34,434 nt of DNA, taken from IMG/VR virus record IMGVR_UViG_3300046009_007485, positions 1 to 34,434 of that record; one strand, written 5' to 3'. The translations under genes and the position numbers were made by a program. Shown piece by piece: positions 23,547-30,836 of this stretch. The notes under the pieces are model-generated. The model had not been told where the DNA came from. It saw only the letters and a program-made list of their open reading frames with translations, and did not search any database. The stretch is from a virus. Numbering within the stretch: the first letter of the stretch is position 1; each line of letters begins with the position of its first letter.

Positions 23547-23855
23547 TTAAACCCCACCAATACGTTCATAACTTGCCAAATAACGCCTACAAAAATCAGC
23601 AAAACCATCTATAGCGCAATAATTAATTTGTTTGGTTTCGGCAATAATATTGTTATCAATATCTTCGATAGTAAGGGTAAAATCGCCGTTTGCGTCTTTT
23701 GTAATGTATGGGTAATAATCATCGCCCATTAAATCATATACGCTCATGTCTTCTGTTGATGGAGGTGCAACTTCTTCAGGACTGTTGTCATATCTATTAT
23801 TCAATAACATATTGTCGTAGTAGTCGCGCAATCTATCTTCATTCTCAATGTACAT
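23547..23855 (-). CDS. Acidic protein of unknown function, first gene of a leftward early operon
   Basis: 102 aa with RBS CGGAG inside a conserved leader. Very acidic (Asp/Glu-rich, few Lys), with DDYYPYITKDANGDFTLTIE and EDIDNNIIAE in the middle and a short helical end (FADFCRRYLASYERIGG). No catalytic motif. It is driven by the promoter at 23888-23915 and followed by two further tiny acidic proteins. The acidic composition and early-type promoter make DNA mimicry or host-factor binding a reasonable guess, not a finding. Confidence 0.6.
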   Translation of the reverse strand: MYIENEDRLRDYYDNMLLNNRYDNSPEEVAPPSTEDMSVYDLMGDDYYPYITKDANGDFTLTIEDIDNNIIAETKQINYCAIDGFADFCRRYLASYERIGGV

Positions 23856-23887
23856 AATAATCTCCGTTACTCGTTGTTAATGATTGC

Positions 23888-23915
23888 ATTATATCTTATT
23901 TATATTATACGTCAA
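23888..23915 (-). promoter_or_regulatory. Leftward early promoter with the same leader as the recombination promoter
   Basis: Read on the minus strand: -35 TTGACG (23915-23910), 16-base spacer, -10 TATAAT (23893-23888), then seven bases and TTAACAACGAGTAACGGAG leading into the start at 23855. The leftward promoter at 19493-19521 has the same boxes, the same seven-base gap and the near-identical leader TTAATAACGAGTAGCGGAG. Confidence 0.75.
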
Positions 23916-23951
23916 GCTTTATTTTACTAAATAATTATAATACTCTTATGT

Positions 23952-23980
23952 TTGACAACTAACAGCTTGTTTGGTAAGTT
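23952..23980 (+). promoter_or_regulatory. Possible rightward promoter for the zinc-finger/regulator/terS genes
   Basis: Perfect -35 TTGACA (23952-23957), 17-base spacer and a weak -10 TAAGTT (23975-23980). It is about 90 bases before the first rightward gene. A frame opening with TTG at 23952 exists here but is better read as promoter and leader. The 213-bp gap 23856-24068 holds this, the leftward promoter and a lone DnaA-box-like TTATTCACA at 24045. Confidence 0.4.
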
Positions 23981-24068
23981 ATCATCAATCAGAAACCGCA
24001 GGATAACAGGGTTTCATCGCTTAAATGGTTACTTATTAACAACCTTATTCACAGATTTTGGGGATAAC

Positions 24069-24320
24069 ATGCATCAAAGATGTCAACAATGCCGAGGTCA
24101 AAAGTACGCAACTGGACTTGGTGGTATGCGTAAAAAATGCTTTGAATGTAATGGCGTGGGATATGTTGACTTGTCAGATTCAGAAGAGCATGATGAAAGT
24201 TATGTTGATGAATCGGCAGACATCGATGAAGAGCAAACAGAAATGGAAGAACAGGAAAGAGATGTTGAAGAAGTTTCTATGCCGCCTCAGAAAAAATCTA
24301 GAAACCGTCGTAGTGAGTAA
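24069..24320 (+). CDS. Small DnaJ-type zinc-finger protein with acidic tail
   Basis: 83 aa from ATG 24069 (GGGGAT five to six bases upstream); the longer frame from TTG 23952 overlaps the promoter and was rejected. Residues 5-31 carry two CxxCxG modules (CQQCRGQ and CFECNGVG) separated by ~16 residues, i.e. a single zinc-binding hairpin of the DnaJ central-domain kind. The second half is acidic (EEHDESYVDESADIDEEQTE) and ends in a basic patch (KKSRNRR). Likely a small regulator or a partner of the following HTH protein; no J-domain is present. Confidence 0.6.
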   Translation: MHQRCQQCRGQKYATGLGGMRKKCFECNGVGYVDLSDSEEHDESYVDESADIDEEQTEMEEQERDVEEVSMPPQKKSRNRRSE

Positions 24321-24325
24321 TTGAT

Positions 24326-24553
24326 ATGACCCGAGGTCAATTTATTGCTTTTAAACGTGAGCTATGCGGTTATAAAAAAATTGAATTTAGTAGATTGATG
24401 GGCATTACTGACGATACATTACGTTCTTGGGAAAGAGATAGATTTAAGCCAGCAGGAATAAATTTAAGAAATCTTGTCAAATTTTTAAAATTAAGTGAAG
24501 ATGATATAAAAACATATTTTGAGTACGAATATGTCCCGACCTACCATGTATAG
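24326..24553 (+). CDS. XRE/HTH-type transcriptional regulator
   Basis: 75 aa, 5 bases after the zinc-finger gene. Helix-turn-helix at about residues 18-38 (KIEFSRLMGITDDTLRSWER), then GINLRNLVKFLKLSEDDI, the usual XRE pattern without an extra domain. Overlaps the small terminase start by 23 bases. Placement just before terS suggests control of late or packaging genes. Weak RBS. Confidence 0.75.
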   Translation: MTRGQFIAFKRELCGYKKIEFSRLMGITDDTLRSWERDRFKPAGINLRNLVKFLKLSEDDIKTYFEYEYVPTYHV

Positions 24554-24950
24554 CATTGAGCTTGCTGAAAAAATATGTGAAACGATTGCCACGCATACGG
24601 AAGGACTACCTGTACTTTCAAAAATGTATCAATGGTTTCCTGATGAATTAGCAATACGCGTTTGGAGATTTAAGCACCCAGAGTTCGCAAGCATGTACAC
24701 ACAAGCAAAGCAGTTCCAGGCTGAATTGTTAGCTGAACAAGTGCGCGAGATTGCTGCTGAAAAAGCTTATTATATTGACGCTGAAGGCAATCAAAGAGTA
24801 GATAGTGGTTTTGTTGCGTCTCAGCGTTTACAAGCTGATACAGTCAAATGGCTGGCTTCTAAACTCGCGCCTAAGATTTACGGCGACCGCCAAACTATCG
24901 AGCAGACAGTCACGCTAAAACATGAAGATGCATTAAAAGAGTTAGAGTGA
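24531..24950 (+). CDS. terS: Terminase small subunit
   Basis: 139 aa from ATG 24531; the in-frame TTG 24519 was not used. N-terminal DNA-binding helices (IELAEKICETIATHTEGLPV, then MYQWFPDELAIRVWRFKHPE) followed by a long oligomerisation helix (FQAELLAEQVREIAAEKAYY) and ASQRLQADTVKWLASKLAPKIYGD, the pattern of Sf6/terminase_small families. Recognises the packaging site on concatemers and hands it to TerL. Unusually the large subunit gene is 1.36 kb away, beyond an opposing cassette. Overlaps the end of the leftward gene by 9 bases. Confidence 0.85.
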   Translation: MSRPTMYSIELAEKICETIATHTEGLPVLSKMYQWFPDELAIRVWRFKHPEFASMYTQAKQFQAELLAEQVREIAAEKAYYIDAEGNQRVDSGFVASQRLQADTVKWLASKLAPKIYGDRQTIEQTVTLKHEDALKELE

Positions 24951-25352
24951 TTTACTAAAAGGTTTTAATCTATTACCAAACTTTTTTCCCACCCATTTTC
25001 TAAATACTTTATGACTTACTTCACTTGGACTATCTTGTTCCCACTCACATCCGCAATTTTGACATTGAATTTTTTTGCCACGGTCTAACAGAGCGGGAAT
25101 CCAGCAATCATGGCAAAGCATGGGGTTACAATCAATACAAAACTCAACTGCCTGTAAAGGGTCACCATAATGTTGTATGTGAGAATAAATGTAATCCAAT
25201 ACCTCTTCAGACAATATTCTTTTTTGATGTAATGTAAATAGATTCCCTTGCACTCCACAGCCGAAACAATAAAAATCTCCTGTTTTTTTATTATACATAA
25301 ACGATGGCGTTTTTTCTTCGTGCATGGGACATATCATAGTTATAAATTTCAT
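24942..25352 (-). CDS. Primase-type zinc-finger protein (CHC2 domain only)
   Basis: 136 aa. Residues about 8-41 match the DnaG N-terminal zinc domain: MICPMHEEKTPSFMYNKKTG with C-x2-H, then DFYCFGCGVQGNLFTLH with CFGC. Two further Cys clusters follow (CIDCNPMLCHDCW around residue 72, CQNCGCEW around 96), suggesting a second zinc site. There is no TOPRIM catalytic domain, so it cannot make primers alone; it may deliver template recognition to the host primase or regulate it. It is the last gene of the leftward cassette between terS and terL. Confidence 0.75.
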   Translation of the reverse strand: MKFITMICPMHEEKTPSFMYNKKTGDFYCFGCGVQGNLFTLHQKRILSEEVLDYIYSHIQHYGDPLQAVEFCIDCNPMLCHDCWIPALLDRGKKIQCQNCGCEWEQDSPSEVSHKVFRKWVGKKFGNRLKPFSKSL

Positions 25353-25453
25353 TTATTAGCCTCTTGTTTTCTAGTTTTACTTATAAAAACAACCGTCTGT
25401 TTTGTAAGGATTTAACATCTCCTCCTATGCACATTTAACAGCGCATTGCGTAT

Positions 25454-25477
25454 AACCCAGCTCGACACTGGGTTTTT
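25454..25477 (+). terminator. Intrinsic terminator on the rightward strand
   Basis: AACCCAG (25454-25460), seven-base loop, CTGGGTT (25468-25474) and a run of five Ts from 25473. It ends rightward transcription coming from terS, which would therefore run antisense through the primase-type gene. On the minus strand the stem has no T tract, so leftward mRNA should pass. Confidence 0.8.
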
Positions 25478-25500
25478 CATGTGATTGTGGAATTTAACAA

Positions 25501-25947
25501 TTAACTTTTCCACGCTGGAATAATTATATTATGCTTCAGTAGTTGTTCTCTTAAATTCTCATAACTTTTTTTTCCAAAATTAGGAATTCTTTGAAGAGCT
25601 TTGGGGTCTTGTGACTCTAAGTGGTATTTGATAATCTTCTCAACCGTATCTAAGCCCTCAGCTACCAACAAGCGCTCTGCCCTTGTAATTAATTCTAAAT
25701 CATCTATAGTCAAAGAATTGTTTTTTGATTTCTTAATTTTTTGGCTTTTTATTAAATCGTTTAAATAAAACTGCGCCTTTAACAAATCTTCTAGGCCATT
25801 TTTATCTCTCCAGCGCCAAATATACTTAATGATGTTGCCCTCTGTGAATGGTAGCTCTTTAACTATATCTAAGCATTCAAGTGCTTTGCCGCACTCACAA
25901 ACGATGTTATGAGACTGATAGTGTTTTGGGTGGTTGATATTATTCAT
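25501..25947 (-). CDS. DUF3310 domain fused to an RNA polymerase alpha-CTD-like domain
   Basis: 148 aa. Residues about 3-68 match DUF3310: NHPKHY, ECLDIV and GNIIKYIWRWRDKNGLEDLL...YLNDL. After a short basic linker, residues 79-140 match the C-terminal domain of bacterial RNA polymerase alpha: TIDDLELITRA, LVAEGLDTVEKII and RIPNFGKKSYENLREQL. Arg89 aligns with E. coli Arg265, and the PNxGKKS loop (122-128), part of the UP-element DNA-binding surface, is intact; positions aligned with Asn268 and Cys269 are Arg and Leu. Host alpha-CTD contacts promoter DNA and activators, so this protein may bind the same DNA or partners. Its start overlaps the gene upstream by 8 bases. Confidence 0.8.
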   Translation of the reverse strand: MNNINHPKHYQSHNIVCECGKALECLDIVKELPFTEGNIIKYIWRWRDKNGLEDLLKAQFYLNDLIKSQKIKKSKNNSLTIDDLELITRAERLLVAEGLDTVEKIIKYHLESQDPKALQRIPNFGKKSYENLREQLLKHNIIIPAWKS

Positions 25948-26302
25948 GTTCTTTTAACATCTCCATCATCTTGGCTTGTGAAATGAATCCGCGTAAGCCA
26001 GGGGCGATGTTTTCTGTGATGTGCGTAACGATGAATTCAATGTATTGCGGCATTTCTGTGCCGTTGTAATAAGATTTAAGATCAGAAGCAGTATTTTCTA
26101 ATTCATTTACGTGCGCGACCATACGGTCAAATAAATCTTTGTTTTCCATTAGTTTGCCCTTAACTTGTATATTTGCGAATCGCATGTTAAATCCTACGAT
26201 GCCAAGTATATCACCAATTTTACGAACGTCATCTATACTTTGACAGTCAAAAGCAATTTGACCAGATGTATAATCTTCACTAATATCAAGTTTTATTCCC
26301 AT
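25940..26302 (-). CDS. Protein of unknown function, first gene of the leftward cassette
   Basis: 120 aa with RBS AAGGA seven bases upstream of ATG 26302. N-terminal part has alternating strands (GIKLDISEDYTSGQIAFDC) and a possible helix (DVRKIGDILGIVG); the second half is helical with a hydrophobic piece (PQYIEFIVTHITENIAPGL). Only 12 bases separate its start from the divergent terL start, and its RBS is complementary to the DNA just before terL. No room for promoters, so each must be transcribed from within the other gene. Function not known. Confidence 0.55.
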   Translation of the reverse strand: MGIKLDISEDYTSGQIAFDCQSIDDVRKIGDILGIVGFNMRFANIQVKGKLMENKDLFDRMVAHVNELENTASDLKSYYNGTEMPQYIEFIVTHITENIAPGLRGFISQAKMMEMLKEHE

Positions 26303-26314
26303 ATTTATATCCTT

Positions 26315-28699
26315 ATGACCAAATTATCCGAACGTGAAAAGTTAATAAGACAAAAGTTAAAAGATGATTTTCCGCACTTTGCTACAAAATGCCTTAAGAT
26401 TCGCACAAAAGAAGGGCAGATTCTACCGTTTACACTAAATCGTGCGCAACTCTACATCCATGCAAAGCTTGAAGAACAAAAAGCTATGACAGGAAAGGTG
26501 CGGGCGTTAATATTAAAAGGACGGCAACAAGGATGCTGTTTTTCTCCAGATATGAAGGTATTTACTTCAGATTATCGATGGGTGCCATTAAGTGATGTAA
26601 AAATAGGTGATGAATTAATTGCTTGTGATGAAGAAACTTATGGAAAAACAAAAGCAGGTAGAAAACATTCGAGAAAATTCAGAACTGCAAAAGTAGAGGC
26701 AATGCAAGAATTTTATAAAGAAGTTTATGAGCTTGTATTTGATAATGGGACAATTTTAAAAGTTACTGGAGACCATAGGTTGTTATTTAAAAAAAGAGGA
26801 GGCTGCGAAGGCGTTTGGCGTCATGTTGAAGATGCTGTTGAAGGAGACGAAGTAAGAATTGTTGCAAGAACGCCTAATTACAACACACAAACTTATGAAG
26901 ATGGTTGGTTTGCTGGAATTATTGATGGTGAAGGTTCATGGAGAGGAAAAAATGGCGGCTCTAAAAGATTAAGCGTACATCAAATTGATAATGAAATATT
27001 ACAAAGAATTAAAAAATATTTAAATGATAGAAACATCTCTTATTGCGAAGTAATAGATTATCGTACAAAATGCGGGCAAAATCATAAACTTGGCGAAAAA
27101 CCAGTTCATCGAATTGATTTGCATAGACTACCTTATTTGATGGAAATATTTGCAAGATGCAGACCAACGCGATTTACAAATGATAAATGGTATGAAGGGC
27201 ATGAGCTTCCTGGTAAAGCCGCTAAGACAGGCATGAAGCCTTGGGCAAAATTAATTAGCAAAAGAAAAATTGGTTATCAAAAGGTTATTGATTTGCAAAC
27301 AACAACCAAAACTTTTATTTGTGAAGGCGTAGTTTCGCATAATTCAACTTTAGTAGGTGGTAGATTCTACCATCAAGTTATACATCGTTTCGGCACACAA
27401 GCATTCATTCTGACACATGCCTTAGACGCAACTAACAATCTTTACAAAATGGCGCAGCGTTATTATGAAAACACACCAAACCTCATCAAACCTGAAGTCA
27501 CTACTTCGAACGCAAAAGAACTTATCTTTGGTAGACTAGATAGTGGTTATAAATTAGGTACTGCCGAAAACCAATCTGTTGGCCGTTCTGCAACTATACA
27601 GCTATTGCACGGCTCTGAGGTCGCGTTTTGGAATCATGCCAGCGAACACGCGAAAGGTATCTTTCAAGCAGTCCCAAATGCATCTGGCACAGAAATTGTG
27701 CTTGAGTCCACAGCGAATGGCGTCGGTAATTTTTTTCATCAACAATGGCAAAAGGCTGAGGCTGGTGAATCAGAGTATATTGCCATATTTGTCCCTTGGT
27801 TTTGGCAAGATGAGTACCAATCTGAAGTACCCATAGGATTTGCGCCTACAGTTGACGAAGAAGATTTGATGCGTCAATATAGACTGACATTGAATCAAAT
27901 TGCTTGGCGCAGGAACAAGATTGCAGAATTTAGCGTTAATGGAACCGATGGCGTTAAATCGTTTATGCAAGAATATCCTTGTATTTCTGCTGAAGCATTC
28001 CAGCTAACTGGTGAAGATAGTTATGTCCCTAATGAGCTTGTGTTGCGTGCTCGCAAAACAGAGCAAATCGACGATTATGGGCATCTTGTTGTCGGTGTTG
28101 ACCCTGCTCGCTTTGGCTCTGATAGATCAGCAATTATCAGAAGGAAGGGAAGAAAGGCGTTTGGTTTACAGACTTATGTCAAAAAAGATACTATGGAAAT
28201 CGTTGGAATCGTCAACAATATCATTGTTACAGAGCAACCCGCCAAAGTTTTCGTAGACATTGGTGGCTTGGGCGCTGGAATTGTTGATAGACTAAAGGAA
28301 TTAGGGCATGGACAAGTTGTCATCGGGGTTAATGCTGGCTCAACACCGCTTGATGGTCGTAAATACAGTAATAAACGGTCTGAAATGTGGGGTGAGCTTA
28401 AATCCTGGCTTGAAGATGAGCCTTGTCAAATACCTGACTCTGATGAACTCCATTCTGACATTTGCGGAACACGTTACAAAATTGATAGCAATTCAAGATT
28501 AGTCATGGAAAAAAAAGAAGAAATGAAAAAACGTGGCATACGTTCTAGTGACTGTGCTGATGCTTTATGCCTAACATTTGCTTTGCCAATAACACAGATA
28601 ACAAATAGTAGCAAAACAAGCCAAACTGCTGGTAAGATTATGGGTAAACAGAGAACATTGCTCAATGCTAAGGGACAGCTCTATGGTAACAGTAGCTAA
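26315..28699 (+). CDS. terL: Terminase large subunit precursor with intein
   Basis: 794 aa from ATG 26315; the open frame continues upstream but overlaps the leftward gene and has no terminase-like sequence. After removal of the 269-aa intein (26537-27343) the mature protein is 525 aa. ATPase part: GRQQG-C/STLVGGR is the P-loop region, split by the intein; Walker B-type LLHGSEVAFW; coupling motif VLESTANGVG. Nuclease part: VGVDPARFGSDRSAI, KVFVDIGGLGAGIVDRL and SSDCADALCLTFA give the three acidic metal ligands. It cuts and pumps phage DNA into the prohead through the portal encoded next. Confidence 0.93.
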   Translation: MTKLSEREKLIRQKLKDDFPHFATKCLKIRTKEGQILPFTLNRAQLYIHAKLEEQKAMTGKVRALILKGRQQGCCFSPDMKVFTSDYRWVPLSDVKIGDELIACDEETYGKTKAGRKHSRKFRTAKVEAMQEFYKEVYELVFDNGTILKVTGDHRLLFKKRGGCEGVWRHVEDAVEGDEVRIVARTPNYNTQTYEDGWFAGIIDGEGSWRGKNGGSKRLSVHQIDNEILQRIKKYLNDRNISYCEVIDYRTKCGQNHKLGEKPVHRIDLHRLPYLMEIFARCRPTRFTNDKWYEGHELPGKAAKTGMKPWAKLISKRKIGYQKVIDLQTTTKTFICEGVVSHNSTLVGGRFYHQVIHRFGTQAFILTHALDATNNLYKMAQRYYENTPNLIKPEVTTSNAKELIFGRLDSGYKLGTAENQSVGRSATIQLLHGSEVAFWNHASEHAKGIFQAVPNASGTEIVLESTANGVGNFFHQQWQKAEAGESEYIAIFVPWFWQDEYQSEVPIGFAPTVDEEDLMRQYRLTLNQIAWRRNKIAEFSVNGTDGVKSFMQEYPCISAEAFQLTGEDSYVPNELVLRARKTEQIDDYGHLVVGVDPARFGSDRSAIIRRKGRKAFGLQTYVKKDTMEIVGIVNNIIVTEQPAKVFVDIGGLGAGIVDRLKELGHGQVVIGVNAGSTPLDGRKYSNKRSEMWGELKSWLEDEPCQIPDSDELHSDICGTRYKIDSNSRLVMEKKEEMKKRGIRSSDCADALCLTFALPITQITNSSKTSQTAGKIMGKQRTLLNAKGQLYGNSS
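26537..27343 (+). other. Intein in the terminase P-loop with LAGLIDADG-type motif
   Basis: 269 codons from Cys (TGT, 26537) to Asn (AAT, 27341-27343); the next residue is Ser (+1 nucleophile). Hint block A: CFSPDMKVFTSDYRWVPLSD; block B: ILKVTGDHRLL with the T..H pair; blocks F/G: YQKVIDLQTTTKTFICEG then VVSHN before Ser. Between them is an endonuclease region with one clear LAGLIDADG-type helix, WFAGIIDGEGSW; a second motif is not evident, so it may act as a homodimer or be degenerate. All splicing residues are present, so splicing should be active. The boundary at the second of two Cys codons is chosen because it leaves GRQQGCSTL in the mature P-loop. Confidence 0.92.
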
Positions 28700-30836
28700 A
28701 AGTGCATCTGACAAGCTTGCACGCATAAAAGAAGATGTCTCAACATCTTATAAGTATTTTCAAGATAACTATAAACGCTTTCATGAGTTTCGCAAATATA
28801 TTTTCAAAGAATCAATTACTGAGCAACAAAAAGCAGCTATGATGCAATTGCATCGGCCTGTTCTCGAATTTAATATTTTAGAAGCTTACATATCACGTCT
28901 TCTCGGTGAGTTTGCGCAGCAAGAGCCAAGTATCTGCGTGACTCCTGCGGAAGGCGTCCCTATTTCCTATGAGGTTTTGAACATCGTCGAAGGCCACATC
29001 AGGCATATCTTGCATCAAGCTGATAAAGATTCATTCAGTTATGAGATTTACAAAGACCTTCTTTCTGGCGGATATTCAGTTGCTAAAGTTTGGACTGACT
29101 ATTCAAGCCCGATGAGCTTCAATCAACAAATTTATCTTTCACGCGTTTTTGACCCAACATTATGCGGCTTTGACCCAGCAGCACGTGCGTCTCATAAAGG
29201 TGATGGTCAATATTGTTTTGAAGTATTTCCGATGGATGTTAAAGACTTCGAGCGTGATTATCCTGATGTAGAACTCAAAGGCATTAATTATGAGCGCGAC
29301 TTTGAGGGCTTTAACTGGTCGTACAAAGACGCAATGGGTAAAAAACTTATTCTTGTTGTTGATTACTTTGAGAAGAAAAAGAAAAGAACACGCATTGTAA
29401 GACTTGCTGATGGCCGTGTTATGACCGTTAAAGATTATGAGCGTATGCAGGCCTATTGGGAAGAAATGAACTTTATTGAGCAGCTTCCTATTGTAGTCGG
29501 AAAACCTCGTTGGACAGAGCTTGAAACGGTGTGTCGCTATCGTCTTATTGAAAACCAGGTTCTTGAATACGAAGAAACTGATTATACTTATTTACCTTAC
29601 GTCTTTGTCGATGGAAACTCTATTAATCTCACACAAGGCACATCAAATACAACATACCAAATGACTCGTCCGTATGTTTATCATGCGAAGGGCATTCAGG
29701 ATTTGAAAAACTTTGCGGGCATTTCACTAGCAAACTATCTTGAGAATCAAATACAATCTAAGTTTATCGTCATGAAGGAAGCCATTCCTCAAGAAGACGA
29801 TTACATAGAGGCATTAACAGACATTCAGAAAGCCAATACAATTGTGGTGAATGCGTTTTATGAAAATGACCCTAATAAAGCAATACCGCAGCCTATTCGT
29901 GAGGTGGTCAATGCTGGCGCACCGCCTGAAATTATGGGCGCATTCCAAGTCACAGACCCAACCACACAGACTATTCTTGGCTCTTATGCTTCTAATCTCG
30001 GTCGAGATGACACAAGATTGTCTGGGAAAGCTGTTATTGAGACAGCCGCCCAAGGAAACTCTGCCGCAATGCCTTATATTGTCGGTTACTTACAAGGTCT
30101 AACGCAAATTGGAAATATTATTGTAGACCTGATGCCTAAGTATTTGGTTGGTAAGCGCACCATCCCTGTCATTGATAGTAATGGTGAGCAGTCTTATCAA
30201 GAAATCAATATGGAAGGCAAGCCAGTACTTGACTACAAAGATAGAGCAATCAAAGTCAATATTGATGCTGGTGTTAACTTCCAAGTGCAGAAAAACAAAG
30301 CTCTAGAGCAAATTGTAGCGTTAATGCAGGCGAGCCCTCAGTTTGGGCAATTTATGAATAGCCCGCAAGGCTTGAAGATTCTAGTGTCTAACTTGACTAT
30401 TTACGGCGCAGATAGATTACAAGAGTCTATTGAGCCGTACATACAAGAGCAAGCACAGCAACAGCAGCAAGCTATGGAAATGCAGCAACAAGCAATGATG
30501 CAAAATCCACAAATGATTCGTGCTCAAGCTGAAATGATTAAAGCGCAATCTGATGTACAGCAAACACAAATTGAAAATCAGTTTGAATTGGCGCGTTTAG
30601 CTACAGAAAAAGAGTTAGCTGACGCAAAAATACTTGAAGCAGAAGCAAAAGTATCGCAAGCTCAAATTGACAGTGCTGTGCGTTTAGAAGAATCTCAAAC
30701 AAGTCTTGAAGTACATGCACTCGAATCAGCGGCTAAACTTGCTGAAGTACAACAACGTGCGCAGGCCCATGGTTTAAAAATGAATAAAGAACTAAAAGAT
30801 TTAATGCGAGGAGCGGAACGAAATGAAGAAATATAG
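28683..30836 (+). CDS. Portal protein (P22-like)
   Basis: 717 aa from ATG 28683 (AAGGGA eight bases upstream); an ATG at 28665 has no RBS. Overlaps terL by 17 bases. Features: N-terminal helices (YKYFQDNYKRFHEFRKYIF), the conserved wing/stem region (RPVLEFNILEAYISRLLGEF, EAIPQEDDYIEALTDIQKAN) and the crown-and-barrel C-terminus, here a Gln-rich coiled coil (IQEQAQQQQQAMEMQQQAMM, then residues ~600-700 all helix). The long Gln-rich helical C-terminus corresponds to the P22 portal barrel. It forms the dodecameric DNA gate. Confidence 0.9.
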   Translation: MVTVAKSASDKLARIKEDVSTSYKYFQDNYKRFHEFRKYIFKESITEQQKAAMMQLHRPVLEFNILEAYISRLLGEFAQQEPSICVTPAEGVPISYEVLNIVEGHIRHILHQADKDSFSYEIYKDLLSGGYSVAKVWTDYSSPMSFNQQIYLSRVFDPTLCGFDPAARASHKGDGQYCFEVFPMDVKDFERDYPDVELKGINYERDFEGFNWSYKDAMGKKLILVVDYFEKKKKRTRIVRLADGRVMTVKDYERMQAYWEEMNFIEQLPIVVGKPRWTELETVCRYRLIENQVLEYEETDYTYLPYVFVDGNSINLTQGTSNTTYQMTRPYVYHAKGIQDLKNFAGISLANYLENQIQSKFIVMKEAIPQEDDYIEALTDIQKANTIVVNAFYENDPNKAIPQPIREVVNAGAPPEIMGAFQVTDPTTQTILGSYASNLGRDDTRLSGKAVIETAAQGNSAAMPYIVGYLQGLTQIGNIIVDLMPKYLVGKRTIPVIDSNGEQSYQEINMEGKPVLDYKDRAIKVNIDAGVNFQVQKNKALEQIVALMQASPQFGQFMNSPQGLKILVSNLTIYGADRLQESIEPYIQEQAQQQQQAMEMQQQAMMQNPQMIRAQAEMIKAQSDVQQTQIENQFELARLATEKELADAKILEAEAKVSQAQIDSAVRLEESQTSLEVHALESAAKLAEVQQRAQAHGLKMNKELKDLMRGAERNEEI

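Noticed and set aside
24045-24053. TTATTCACA, DnaA-box-like, before the zinc-finger gene
   Set aside because: A single relaxed-consensus box without iterons or AT-rich repeats beside it; kept only as a note because the box at 21788 is in a much better context.
23952-24068. Longer version of the zinc-finger protein starting with TTG at 23952
   Set aside because: The TTG is part of a TTGACA -35 box, has no RBS and the added residues look unlike protein of this family; ATG 24069 is preferred.
26165-26314. Upstream extension of the large terminase by 50 residues
   Set aside because: It overlaps the divergent gene entirely, lacks an RBS and shows no terminase-like sequence; ATG 26315 starts the recognisable protein.
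26303-26400. Leftward promoter for the 25940-26302 gene inside terL (GATAAT near 26323 with TTGTCT)
   Set aside because: The two boxes are 19 bases apart and each has mismatches; too weak to call without transcription data.
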